64,000 nucleotides of DNA, from contig NZ_QLJH01000021.1 of assembly GCF_003951315.1 (NCBI RefSeq), forward strand, positions 4,401-68,400. Direction: 5' to 3'. Origin of the DNA: Sphingomonas sp. S-NIH.Pt15_0812. GTDB lineage: Bacteria; Pseudomonadota; Alphaproteobacteria; Sphingomonadales; Sphingomonadaceae. A program made the translations under genes and the position numbers. This document shows, one piece after another, positions 54,883-63,369 of this stretch (position 1 is the stretch's first letter; every line of letters starts with the position of its first letter). The notes under the pieces were generated by a model, which was not told the origin of the DNA, made no database searches, and worked only from the letters and a program-made list of their open reading frames with translations.

Positions 54883-55502
54883 CACGCTTGACCCCCCAAC
54901 CGCGCCAGGTCGGCGCCCAAGGCTTCCCATGCGTGCGCGCTATCGGTCATGCTCGCGTCGGCGAAGCGGTCTTGGATCGCTTCCATCTTGTACGCGGCGG
55001 CCTGGATGGTGGGTGCTGGCGTCGCAATGAGTGCATCCATGGCGGTGCAATAGGCATCGACCGCCGCGTCCTCCCCCTCAATGCCGAGTGGCATGGCGTC
55101 GCTGATCGCACGCAAGCGCTCGTATTCGGCCCGTGCCTCCTGCCAGAGCCGTCCGGCATCCATCGCCAAGGCATCGGCGGCGGCCCTTATCAGGGTGTGC
55201 CCCATGCCCACGTCGAACGCGCCAAGGTCGATCGCCAACCTGCCGTCGATCGAAAGAGGCTGCGCATAGTGGGTGACGAACAGGAGCTTTACGGCAAGCT
55301 CAGCGCCTGATGCCGCGACATGGTTGGAGATGGCGCGGGCAGCGTCGGTCCAAGGGTTTTCAGGCCCTTCAATATTCGCGTCATGCGTCGCGACATAGCT
55401 TCCGATCGCAGCGGCGAGCGGCGGGGAGACAAGGCCCGCCGGGACCGCCGGTATGAAGAAGTAGCGGTCACCGGGCTGCGGCAGCTTGATTGCGAAGGTC
55501 AT
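54882..55502 (-). CDS. Hypothetical phage protein
   Basis: 206 residues, largely helical and Ala-rich, starting MTFAIKLPQPGDRYFFIPAVP. No motif or family recognised. It is tied to its neighbours by TGATG below and a four-base ATGA overlap above, which supports it as a real gene of the early operon. Confidence 0.65.
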   Translation of the reverse strand: MTFAIKLPQPGDRYFFIPAVPAGLVSPPLAAAIGSYVATHDANIEGPENPWTDAARAISNHVAASGAELAVKLLFVTHYAQPLSIDGRLAIDLGAFDVGMGHTLIRAAADALAMDAGRLWQEARAEYERLRAISDAMPLGIEGEDAAVDAYCTAMDALIATPAPTIQAAAYKMEAIQDRFADASMTDSAHAWEALGADLARLGGQA

Positions 55503-55855
55503 GCGACGTTCTCCCCGCGTAGGGCTTTGATGGCGTAGAGGATTGCCTCGTTCTGTTGCTCGCCAGATTTGGCGTATTGCAGCAGCCAGTCGGCATCCTC
55601 CCGCCGCGCGGCTTCATGATCGGACTCGTAGAGCAAGCCGAACGTGATAATCCCGACCCACAGGCGAATTTCAGCCACTCGCGGTCCAGTCTCTTCCGAC
55701 TGCATGATGCGATCTTCCGCGTCCCGCATTCGGTTCCAGAGCGGGTGATCAGCGCTGTCCGTTTCGTCGCCGCCAGTGCGTATCTCGTAGCGGATTGCCT
55801 TCCACTCGGAGAAGGCGGCTTCGGTGTCGGCGCTTTGGATAATGGTGCTTGCCAT
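55499..55855 (-). CDS. Hypothetical phage protein
   Basis: 118 residues, acidic helical: MASTIIQSADTEAAFSEWKA, then HPLWNRMRDAEDRIMQSEETG and GEQQNEAILYAIKAL. Start ATG 55855 follows GGGAGG by eight bases; the longer frame upstream is not protein-like. Overlaps the next gene by four bases. Function unknown. Confidence 0.65.
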   Translation of the reverse strand: MASTIIQSADTEAAFSEWKAIRYEIRTGGDETDSADHPLWNRMRDAEDRIMQSEETGPRVAEIRLWVGIITFGLLYESDHEAARREDADWLLQYAKSGEQQNEAILYAIKALRGENVA

Positions 55856-55856
55856 G

Positions 55857-56486
55857 TCAGCGGCCTCCCATCTGCGCGATGCGGGCAGCATCGGCCACGA
55901 GGTACGGGAACCAGCCGTCCTCTGCTTCCATTTGGTTGGCGGCCATGAAAGACAGCTTCGCGTGAAGGTCGGCGGCGGTGTTGACAGGGTATTCAACAAC
56001 AGCGCCCTGCGCATCACCCCATGCGTAGACAAGCCGGTCAGACTCCTCGCAAGCAGCGGGGGCGGCAGACGCATTCCAAATACGTTGAGATGCACGCTGA
56101 CGGCGAATAGCAGCGGCGGTGAAGGTCCGATGTGGCTGGCAATGCTCCTTCGCGGCCGGTAGGCGGGCCGTGCCTTTGACAATGGCGCGGACGAAATTAA
56201 CGTCCGCCTCCACAGCGGTGCTGTACGTCTTCCCGCGAATGACAGTAGTTGTGTGAGGCAGTGACCCCATCTCGGCTCGCACGGCGTCGATCAAAGGGCT
56301 GTAGACGCCTGCCTGATAATCTTTGCAGGCCTTCTCAGCCGCGGCGTTGGCAGCGATCAGCGCTGCAAATGCAGGGCTAGGTCTGACCGGGGTGCTACGG
56401 GTGGCAGCGATAGCCGGCGCGATGAGGGCAGCGGTTGCCAACCCCGCCCCTCCAAGAAGGGCGCGGCGGGTGGTGTCAGTCTTCAT
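55857..56486 (-). CDS. Phage-region protein with Tat-like leader
   Basis: 209 residues. The N terminus MKTDTTRRALLGGAGLATAA with a following hydrophobic run and AIAA resembles a twin-arginine signal peptide. The mature part is helical with AAEKACKDYQAGVYSPLIDAVRAEM in two segments. Start ATG 56486 follows GGAGGG. The next gene upstream has a near-copy of the leader. Function unknown; export by Tat is inferred from the leader only. Confidence 0.65.
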   Translation of the reverse strand: MKTDTTRRALLGGAGLATAALIAPAIAATRSTPVRPSPAFAALIAANAAAEKACKDYQAGVYSPLIDAVRAEMGSLPHTTTVIRGKTYSTAVEADVNFVRAIVKGTARLPAAKEHCQPHRTFTAAAIRRQRASQRIWNASAAPAACEESDRLVYAWGDAQGAVVEYPVNTAADLHAKLSFMAANQMEAEDGWFPYLVADAARIAQMGGR

Positions 56487-56490
56487 GGGA

Positions 56491-56853
56491 TCAGCCCTCC
56501 AACGAGAGGAAAGGGGCAATGTCGATCAGCAGGGCGGCGGCATCGTTACCCGTGAGCATCATGCCTTCGCCATCAAGGGCGACTGGCAGCCGCAGCTTGG
56601 CGCGCGCCTCGGCGGCGTTCGCGGCAGGCGTTTCCAGTATGCGTTTCTCCAGCCTCGCAAGGCCGTCACAGGCGGCGTCCATCGCAGGGCTGTCGCTGTC
56701 GAGCGAGTTGGCATAGGCCAGCAGGCTGGCGCGCTCTTTGAGCCATGAGTGGTGACGATTAGCTGGGGGCATCGCGGAAAGCGGCGCGATTATGCCAACC
56801 CCGATCAGGCCAGCACCCCCCAAGAGAGTGCGGCGGGTATGGTCGTGTGCCAT
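56491..56853 (-). CDS. Second phage-region protein with Tat-like leader
   Basis: 120 residues starting MAHDHTRRTLLGGAGLIGVG, a leader that closely matches the downstream gene (TRR.LLGGAGL). The mature part has LDSDSPAMDAACDGLARLEKRI. Its ATG overlaps the upstream stop (TAATG). Together with the next gene it looks like a partial duplication. Function unknown. Confidence 0.65.
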   Translation of the reverse strand: MAHDHTRRTLLGGAGLIGVGIIAPLSAMPPANRHHSWLKERASLLAYANSLDSDSPAMDAACDGLARLEKRILETPAANAAEARAKLRLPVALDGEGMMLTGNDAAALLIDIAPFLSLEG

Positions 56854-56987
56854 TAGATCCGGCCTCCCCGCAGATAGGTCGGCAGTTGCTGCAAGTGACG
56901 TTCCTGCGCGCTCAGCTTGCGCGTGGCAGCGCCGCCGCGGCGGATGGTCAGCACGGAACGTGCCGTGCTAAGGGTCACGATAGCCAT
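56853..56987 (-). CDS. Small basic phage protein (44 aa)
   Basis: Minus-strand frame MAIVTLSTARSVLTIRRGG to QLPTYLRGGRI and TAA, 44 residues, basic, unlike a random frame in its ordering: strand-like start then helix. Good GGAGA ribosome site before the ATG, and the TAA overlaps the next ATG by one base. First gene of the leftward operon, facing the XRE repressor across the operators. Confidence 0.6.
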   Translation of the reverse strand: MAIVTLSTARSVLTIRRGGAATRKLSAQERHLQQLPTYLRGGRI

Positions 56988-57068
56988 GAGCGATCTCCTA
57001 ACGATCGATTGTGGTCAGGCCCGGCGGTGGTGTTCGCTGCACCTCGTCGGGCCATTACCTCTTATGGG

Positions 57069-57140
57069 TAACGCTCACCGTTATGGTGGTGGTTAAACGT
57101 GTTGTCAACGCTCAGCGTTATATTGATGTGCGAGCGTTAT
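57069..57140. promoter_or_regulatory. Repressor operators between divergent phage transcripts
   Basis: Three related sites: TAACGCTCACCGTTA at 57069-57083, AACGCTCAGCGTT at 57107-57119 (perfect dyad around C57113) and the half-site AGCGTTAT at 57133-57140. They lie between the leftward operon (start 56987) and the XRE gene (start 57158). Confidence 0.8.
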
Positions 57141-57157
57141 GATTGTAGGGCGGTGAC

Positions 57158-57400
57158 ATGCTTACGCCTTCAACGTGCCGTGCCGCCCGCGCTCTCGTCT
57201 CACTCGATCAAGCGGACGTTGCCGCGCGAGCTAGAGTTGGCGTCTCGACTGTCCGCAATTTCGAAGCCGGTCGTTCGGTGCCGATTGCTAACAACCTTGC
57301 GGCAATTCAGCGGGCGCTAGAGGCGGAAGGCGTGGAGTTTCTTGAGGCTGGCAACGCTCCCGGTCCTGGAGGCGCTGGCGTACGCTTCAAAGGCAACTGA
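57158..57400 (+). CDS. XRE/Cro-family repressor
   Basis: 80 residues, almost only an HTH_3 domain: [31 protein letters not shown] is the helix-turn-helix region in the order expected for XRE regulators, followed by [19 protein letters not shown]. Start ATG 57158. It probably binds the three AACGCT/AGCGTT sites just upstream and controls the leftward operon. Confidence 0.88.
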   Translation: MLTPSTCRAARALVSLDQADVAARARVGVSTVRNFEAGRSVPIANNLAAIQRALEAEGVEFLEAGNAPGPGGAGVRFKGN

Positions 57401-57461
57401 CCGGACTTCACCCCTGAACCGGGACCGGCTAGCTTCGCGCCGACACGATCAGGGGCGATGG

Positions 57462-57848
57462 ATGCAGGATACAGGCAAGCTCATGGCCGCGCTCGGTATA
57501 GCCGGCTTTCTGTTCGCTATGTTCGTCATGCCTACCAGCGTTGACATGGGATTGCTTGGCGAACGCGTGGTCAACGCCAGCCTTCAACAGCGGCAGATGC
57601 TGGCGGCCATCGGATCGGCGGCGCTCTTTCTGGCGGGCTGTGTCCTCACGGCCGGCGGCGCGATCGTCTCGGCAGTAACAGCCGCTGCGCGTCCGGCGAC
57701 GGCTCCAGAGCATGACCGCGCAATGATGGAACGCCTGGGCATCGATCGGGCAGGGGCCGATTACCGATATGACGGCTTTCTCTACGGCCGCTTGTCCGAC
57801 GCGGTACAGGCGGCGGAACGCAAAGCGGCGGATCAACCGTCCGCCTAA
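57462..57848 (+). CDS. Two-helix membrane protein
   Basis: 128 residues with hydrophobic segments about 5-25 (LMAALGIAGFLFAMFVMPTS) and 45-75 (MLAAIGSAALFLAGCVLTAGGAIVSAVTAA in two parts), then an acidic/aromatic tail (RYDGFLYGRLSDAVQAAE). Start ATG 57462 after AGGGGCG; the frame continues upstream over the XRE gene end. Function unknown. Confidence 0.6.
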   Translation: MQDTGKLMAALGIAGFLFAMFVMPTSVDMGLLGERVVNASLQQRQMLAAIGSAALFLAGCVLTAGGAIVSAVTAAARPATAPEHDRAMMERLGIDRAGADYRYDGFLYGRLSDAVQAAERKAADQPSA

Positions 57849-57855
57849 CTCACGA

Positions 57856-57888
57856 GGTGGGGGCGACCTATTATATCGCCGCCCCACC
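57856..57888. terminator. Hairpin between convergent phage transcripts
   Basis: GGTGGGGGCGA (57856-57866) faces TCGCCGCCCCACC, pairing with a small bulge around CCTATTATA, between the membrane protein and the tape measure stops. Confidence 0.6.
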
Positions 57889-57908
57889 ATCTTCCACCAA
57901 ACTGCGCC

Positions 57909-60900
57909 TTAGTCGTGCAACTGACCGAACGTCCGAGCGATGCCCGGCACGTTCTTACCGGCAGCTTTTACAGCAGCTTGGTAGGCCTGCTTTGACCGGG
58001 CATCTGCATAAGCCATGAATTGTGCCATGGTTTGCTCATCGGTGCGCGCACCCTTGAAACTTGCCGTAATCGGTTGGACAACAACGATACTGCCTGCGCT
58101 TGATCGCGCCGCTGCTGATGCCTGCCCCAGCGGGATCACTGTGCCTCCCTGCGAGCCCATCCGCAGCAGCTCGACTCCAGCACCCTGCTCATTGACGCGG
58201 ACGGTCTGGCCAGGCGCAACGTAGCCACCGGACGCTCGACCGAACAGCTTGCCGCTGCCGCCAATTGCATTGCCGATCGACTGTATGATGCTGCTTGATC
58301 CTTCAGTCCCATCGCCAAACAGAGCTTTGGCGAGTGGCTTGATGACTGTTTGCTGGACGGCGATGCGCAGCAAGTCGGCGATGATCTGCTTGGAGACATT
58401 AGAGAATGCGTCACCGAGGGATCGAGCGCCTGTGATCGCCTCCGCTATACCGTCGTTGAGGCGATCTAGGCCGTTCGCAGCTACGCCTTCCACCGCGCTG
58501 TTGATGTCTTTGCCGAGCGTATCAATGGAACGGCGATAAGCCTGTCCCGGCGCTTCCGTGGACCGGTTTACGGCTTCTTCACGCCCGCGATAGATGCCGG
58601 GCAAGGCCGTCAGACGTTCACGCGCCGCCTTTTTCTCAGCCTCGCTCGCCATCGAATTGACCGCTAGGACAGCTCGCAGTCGTGCTTCCTCTTCCTGGCG
58701 CTGCAAGCCGAGCAGGGCCAGCTCAAAGCCCCGCCGTTCACCAAGCGTGTCGGCAAGTCCGGACTGCTCCTGCAATAGGTCACGCTGATTAGCGAGCTCG
58801 CTCAACGTCAGGTCGAGTGCTTCTTGATCGGCCTGCGCGCGGCTACGTGCCTGAGCCAGCAAGGTATCAGCAACCGCCCGCTGGTCGTTTAGGCCCTGCA
58901 ACTCGGCAACGCGCTGCTTCTGAACGTCACCCTCACCGAAGCGGCCCTGTTTGGATTGCTCTAGCAGCTCATCGTTGCGGCTCTGACGATCGGCCTCAAT
59001 GCGGTCCTTCTCAATCTTCAACCGCTCATCAAGCGAGCCGGACAATTCTGCCCGTGCCGCCGCAATGTCGTTATTCGCCTGTCGCTCTGCCGCCTTAAAG
59101 GCGCGGATGTCCGCTGCGTCATCACGGATAGCCGCAGCTTCACGACGGGCTGCGGCTGCTGCATCCCTGTCGGCCTTCGCCGCTGCACGTTGGCCTGTCC
59201 TTGCGCTACGATCGCTATTCGCACCGGCAGTCGCGTTGCGGAAGTCCGACGCATCCTTGCTGGCGGCTTCCTGTGCAACGGCAGGGTCTAGGCCCGTTGC
59301 GCGATACTTCTTGTACTGCTTCAACTCGAATTGCTGAGCTTCAAGGCTTTGAATAGCGCTTTTAACGCCTCGGCGACGGGCGATTGCGAGTTGTCGAGTA
59401 ACCTGCTCCAAATCCCCTTCGACATCTCGGCCGCCGTTCTTGTCTTTCTCGCCGATGTAGTTTTCAATTGGAAGGACAGCGGTCCGCTGCAATATGCCAT
59501 TGGCATTGTTAAACCGACTGACGGCATTATTATAAAGTCCGCGTGCGCGCTCCCTCCGGCCTTCGTCTCGACCAATATAGCCAACCTTTGCGTCATACGT
59601 GCCGGAGGCTGCCTGGAACTCCTGTCGAGCCACCAAAGCGTCTTGTGATGCCGTAGCACGGTCACCAGCGGCGCGATCACGCAATTCTGCACGACGAGCC
59701 AAGGCAAGCTTTTTCAACTTCTCTGCTGCATCACCAACGGCGCCGGCGAAGTTCAGCATTTTGGGGGTAGCGTCAGCGGCTTGATTGCCGATCTGAGCCA
59801 GGCTGTTGCCGCCCTGCGAAACATAGGACGCGAAGAGGCGCGCCGTCTCAGTCGCCTCGCGCTGATGGTCGGCGAAGCTGCTCAGCCGCGCCTCAGCTTC
59901 GCGTGCTTCACTACGAAAGTGGATAATAGCCGCCACTAGGGCCGCGATGCCCAGCACCGCCGCGCCCACGGGACCACCGACCAGCGCCAGCGCACCAGAG
60001 AATAGCTTGGACGCCAAGGCTCCCGCACGGGCCGCCAGCGTCAGCCGGGCAGTGGCGGCTGTGGCGGCGTCCGTCGCCGCAACCGAGCGCGCCTGAGCCG
60101 CCGCTAGTGCTTGCTCAGACGCGGCGAGCTCTGCATTCACGGCCGTCAGCGCGCGTTTGGTAGCGAGTTGTGAGCGGAAGTCTTGGCTCTCTCGGTCAGC
60201 GGCTGGCGACGTGACAGCGCGCCCAAGCCCAAAATTCAGTCGAGAATTGAACGCCTGTTGCGCGGCTGCCTTCTGCGACTCGATCCTCTGCGCCTCGATA
60301 AGCGCTAGGGTCTGCGAGATAGCGGCCTGGTCAGCGCGTCGAGCCGCAATGGTGGCTTCGATCGCCGCCACTTCGACACGCGCGGCGGCAGCCGCTGCTT
60401 CCGCCTTCTGCGCCTCTGCCGCCGCGCTGCCGAGAATAACGACACGCTCGCTGTCCAGCGCCTTCACGTAGAGCGAGGTAGATGCTGCCAGAGAGGCGAG
60501 GGCCGCACTACCGGTCACCGCTCTTGCGGCGAAGCTGACCCCGATCGCCGCCAGCGCTGGGGCGATCAGGCCAAGATTGTCAGACAGCAGGACGATGGCT
60601 TGGCTGATGCGTGCGGTAGCCGATAGCGCGCTGTCGGTTTGCCCGATATACCTGCCGAGCGCGTTGTTGAGGATCGTGAATGACGCGCCGATGGTAAGAT
60701 TGGCCTTGGCGGCCTGCGCCTCAAGCTGCGCCGATCCTTTGAGGAAGGCGCGGAAGAAGTCGGTATTCGACACCTTCCCGTCGTTGACCAGTGCCTTGAG
60801 CTTCGACACCGACCCACCAGCACCGTCGAGATTATTGGCGACAGCCTGGAGGATCGGACGGGCGCCGTCGACGATCGAGTTGAATTCCTCTGCCTGAACG

Positions 60901-61448
60901 CGGGCGCTACCGAGCAACTGGCTGAGCTGGAGCAGCGCGCCGCTCGCTTCTTCTGTCGACCCGCCTTGGATGCGCAGCGCGGCAGACACGCCGGAGGTGA
61001 ATTTCAGCAGGTCGGCATTGGATGCGCCCAGTTCTTTCGCCGACGACGCCGTGCGCCCATACAAGGTGCCAAGGGCGCTCAGCTCCGAGCCGTTGCGCTG
61101 AGCGATCTCGTAGAGCGCCTCCTGAGTGGCCGCGAGGTTCTTGCCCTCGACGCCTGCCACCTTGAGCTGGTTCGTGAATGAGGTGTACCCGTCCGCTAGT
61201 TTGACAACCCGGTCGGCGCTGAACGCGCCCGCCAGCAGCGTGGCGGAACCAGCAATAGCCTGGCGCATACTCCCAAGCGAACGGCGGATGCTTGCCGATG
61301 ACGTGGCGAACTGGTGTTCCAAGTCCGATACGGCCCGCTCCTGGCGGTCAAGCTGTCCTGTGGCCAAGGCCGTAGTAGCCCGCAACTCGTTCCGGTACTG
61401 GCTGGCGTCCGCACGGATCTGAAGAATAATCGGGTCAATTTGCGGCAT
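57909..61448 (-). CDS. Phage tail tape measure protein
   Basis: 1179 residues, the longest gene in the window. The N-terminal 200 match the tape measure N-terminal domain (GSMRQAIAGSATLLAGAFSA, YTSFTNQLKVAGVEGKNL, ASAKELGASNADLLKF). A long coiled/Ala-rich middle follows, with a hydrophobic helix about 480-505 (GALALVGGPVGAAVLGIAA), and a C-terminal ALFGDGTEGSSSIIQSIG and FGRASGGYVAPGQTV end typical of lambda-like tapes. ATG 61448 follows GGAGG. It sets tail length and is left in the virion. Confidence 0.9.
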   Translation of the reverse strand: MPQIDPIILQIRADASQYRNELRATTALATGQLDRQERAVSDLEHQFATSSASIRRSLGSMRQAIAGSATLLAGAFSADRVVKLADGYTSFTNQLKVAGVEGKNLAATQEALYEIAQRNGSELSALGTLYGRTASSAKELGASNADLLKFTSGVSAALRIQGGSTEEASGALLQLSQLLGSARVQAEEFNSIVDGARPILQAVANNLDGAGGSVSKLKALVNDGKVSNTDFFRAFLKGSAQLEAQAAKANLTIGASFTILNNALGRYIGQTDSALSATARISQAIVLLSDNLGLIAPALAAIGVSFAARAVTGSAALASLAASTSLYVKALDSERVVILGSAAAEAQKAEAAAAAARVEVAAIEATIAARRADQAAISQTLALIEAQRIESQKAAAQQAFNSRLNFGLGRAVTSPAADRESQDFRSQLATKRALTAVNAELAASEQALAAAQARSVAATDAATAATARLTLAARAGALASKLFSGALALVGGPVGAAVLGIAALVAAIIHFRSEAREAEARLSSFADHQREATETARLFASYVSQGGNSLAQIGNQAADATPKMLNFAGAVGDAAEKLKKLALARRAELRDRAAGDRATASQDALVARQEFQAASGTYDAKVGYIGRDEGRRERARGLYNNAVSRFNNANGILQRTAVLPIENYIGEKDKNGGRDVEGDLEQVTRQLAIARRRGVKSAIQSLEAQQFELKQYKKYRATGLDPAVAQEAASKDASDFRNATAGANSDRSARTGQRAAAKADRDAAAAARREAAAIRDDAADIRAFKAAERQANNDIAAARAELSGSLDERLKIEKDRIEADRQSRNDELLEQSKQGRFGEGDVQKQRVAELQGLNDQRAVADTLLAQARSRAQADQEALDLTLSELANQRDLLQEQSGLADTLGERRGFELALLGLQRQEEEARLRAVLAVNSMASEAEKKAARERLTALPGIYRGREEAVNRSTEAPGQAYRRSIDTLGKDINSAVEGVAANGLDRLNDGIAEAITGARSLGDAFSNVSKQIIADLLRIAVQQTVIKPLAKALFGDGTEGSSSIIQSIGNAIGGSGKLFGRASGGYVAPGQTVRVNEQGAGVELLRMGSQGGTVIPLGQASAAARSSAGSIVVVQPITASFKGARTDEQTMAQFMAYADARSKQAYQAAVKAAGKNVPGIARTFGQLHD

Positions 61449-61722
61449 GACGCGCCTCCGGTTTTGTTTGGCGGGTTTTTGAAGCGCGAGTGTGCACAGC
61501 GGTGGGGCTATCGCCCTTGTACACTTGGTGCGTGATGAGAGGTTCGGCGGATGGAGCATCCGCAACCGTATGGCTATCCAGGCAACCGCCACGCTCGAAA
61601 CGCCACAGCCATGCGACTTGCTGGTCCGTGGTAAAGTACCGCTCCCGCTCCCAGCTTGGCACGGAAGCCGCTTCCGGCGGATAGGCCTCCGCTATGCGGC
61701 GGATGCTATCGGCAATGGCCAT
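61435..61722 (-). CDS. Small phage protein before the tape measure gene
   Basis: 95 residues (MAIADSIRRIAEAYPPEA, FTTDQQVAWLWRFERGG, ADAPSAEPLI). Position just upstream of the tape measure, with a 14-base overlap, is where tail assembly chaperones sit, but no such motif or slippery frameshift site was seen. ATG 61722. Function unknown. The ADAPSAE codons form a hairpin found again near 63180. Confidence 0.6.
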   Translation of the reverse strand: MAIADSIRRIAEAYPPEAASVPSWERERYFTTDQQVAWLWRFERGGCLDSHTVADAPSAEPLITHQVYKGDSPTAVHTRASKTRQTKPEARHAAN

Positions 61723-61744
61723 GGTGCGCCCCGGCGGGAGGGGT

Positions 61745-61907
61745 GCCGACGCCAGGGCCCGCACCCCGGCGTCGGCCGTCAGCGGTGACGGAGAAGCTAC
61801 CCCGCTGACGATCTGGTGAAGGGGTGCCGCGAGCGGATAGGCGAGGGGCAGGATAGCCGGCTACGCCACGCCGCTGCGGCAGCCGGGCGGGAGAACACCC
61901 GGCTATC
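61745..61907. other. Cluster of hairpins in a phage intergenic
   Basis: Stems: 61745-61753/61768-61776 (GCCGACGCC, 9 bp), 61779-61785/61802-61808 (TCAGCGG, 7 bp), 61881-61887/61898-61904 (AGCCGGG, 7 bp), and a wider GATAGCCGG/CCGGCTATC pair at 61853-61861/61899-61907. It fills 61723-61913, where no gene is seen, and may hold a terminator or RNA structure. Confidence 0.55.
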
Positions 61908-61913
61908 TCGAAA

Positions 61914-62513
61914 TTACATGTCATGGCTGCGCCTCGGCCAAATGCCGTAGGTCACGGCCGCCGAAGTCGAAGCGTCGAGCCCCCACAGTTTGATGGAAGT
62001 CAGGCGCGGAATGGACTGAAGGCCGGGGATCATGAAGTTGCCATGACAGTTGCGCGCAATTGCCTCGGCGTAAGTGATGCCCCCAAGTGCATCACATTCG
62101 GCATCGGAGGCTTGCAGGCGCTCGAATAAGTCGACCATTTCACCGGTCAGCTTCGGCCACTTATCCTTTAGTTCGGCCACCAGATCATCGCGCGTCTTGA
62201 TCGCGGCGGCGTGTCGTGCGGCCCTGATCTTCGCCCGGTTGGATTCCTCCAACTCGGCAACGCGGTTCTGTAACCCCGTAACCTTCGTGGATAGCCGGGT
62301 GACACGACGACGCTCCTTGCTGGCGGCGTCGGCAGCGGCGTCTGCATCGGCTTCCGCCGTCGTGATGGCGACGGACAGTTCCTCCAGGCGCTGGGCCTCC
62401 GCCTCGGCCTTAGCAATCTCGGCCTGAATGTCTTTGATGAGCTTGTTCACATCTGCGACGCGAGCGCCCTCAGCGAGGGCGGCGGCGATGCGTTCATCGA
62501 TAGGCTTAGGCAT
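61914..62513 (-). CDS. Coiled-coil phage protein
   Basis: 199 residues. Residues 1-about 120 are a long charged helix rich in Ala/Glu/Lys (INKAEAEAQRLEELS-like, RVAELEESNRAKIRAARHAA). The C terminus is a small domain (HGNFMIPGLQSIPRLTSIKLWG). Ribosome site GGGAGA before ATG 62513. Function unknown; a structural or scaffold role is possible. Confidence 0.65.
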   Translation of the reverse strand: MPKPIDERIAAALAEGARVADVNKLIKDIQAEIAKAEAEAQRLEELSVAITTAEADADAAADAASKERRRVTRLSTKVTGLQNRVAELEESNRAKIRAARHAAAIKTRDDLVAELKDKWPKLTGEMVDLFERLQASDAECDALGGITYAEAIARNCHGNFMIPGLQSIPRLTSIKLWGLDASTSAAVTYGIWPRRSHDM

Positions 62514-62550
62514 GGTACGTCTCCCGTGAGCAGCGCGGGTGCGCGGCTGG

Positions 62551-63000
62551 TTATTTCTTCCAAGCGTTGTTGAGGTGATCGATCATCTGGGCGCGCGCGG
62601 TCGCATTGGCGGCGTGCTGCGCCTCAGCGGCTGCGGCGTAAGCGGCACTGTCCGTCTGGATCCGCGCTCGATCTGCCTGGGCGGCGCTGACTGCGGCCTG
62701 CGCCATGGTATCGGTGAAGGCCGGCGCGCGGTCGCCAAGGTAGGCGTTGCGGGTGCGGTGAAGAAGTTCGGCACGGGCAACGATTGCAGCCCGGTCGCTC
62801 TCGGAAAGGCCGCTGTCCTGTAGGAACACCGTCGTTCCACGGGACGGGCGGTGATCCGCGAACGCCATTTCGAAGGTGGCGCGCTCACCGTGAGCAAGCG
62901 GCTTATAACCGTAGCCGCTCCGCAACGTGCCGTTAGCGTCCAGCGCCTCGGATGCTGCTACCTCTACGCTGTCGCGCGCTCGAATATATCGGGTTGCCAT
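62551..63000 (-). CDS. Hypothetical phage protein
   Basis: 149 residues, mostly helical after an initial MATRYIRARDSVEVAASEAL; includes FLQDSGLSESDRAAIVARAELLHR and an Ala-rich C terminus. ATG 63000. It is transcribed with the tail block. I do not recognise the family. Confidence 0.6.
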   Translation of the reverse strand: MATRYIRARDSVEVAASEALDANGTLRSGYGYKPLAHGERATFEMAFADHRPSRGTTVFLQDSGLSESDRAAIVARAELLHRTRNAYLGDRAPAFTDTMAQAAVSAAQADRARIQTDSAAYAAAAEAQHAANATARAQMIDHLNNAWKK

Positions 63001-63072
63001 CTCGGCATGTCTCCCATCGCCAGCGGGGATCGCGGGCCACGGTGAGAGGATGGCAACAGTGGGAACCGCTGC

Positions 63073-63369
63073 TTACCGCCGTCTACGGAGCTTGCTCAAC
63101 TTTGAGGACACCTCCTCAATCTGAGGGCATGGCAGTGGGGCTGCCGGTATATGACCCGGCCTCCGCCTCGTGTGTTCGGCGGATGGTGCGTCCGCTAAAT
63201 CCGTCAAGGCTCCGTCAAGCTGAACATAGATAGCAACGAGGGGAGAGGGCTGCGGCCCTACTTTACGGCTACGGAAAATTGCCTTGATCGCATAGTCGCG
63301 GCCTGGGGTGGCGCACTTCCACCAATGGTGGATGTTCGGAACCCTACTGCGCGCGGGCGCGCGTATTGC
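63073..63369 (-). pseudogene. Start-less reading frame, possible gene remnant
   Basis: A minus-strand frame open for 99 codons from TGA (63370-63372) to TAA (63073-63075), with RVPNIHHWWKCATPGRDY, KVGPQPSPLVAIYVQLDG and ADAPSAEHTRRRPGH. It has no ATG, GTG or TTG before LTDLADAPSAE, so it cannot be translated normally. It contains the ADAPSAE element in the same frame as the 61435-61722 gene. It may be a decayed gene or need another start. The rest of 63001-63535 shows no convincing gene. Confidence 0.4.
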
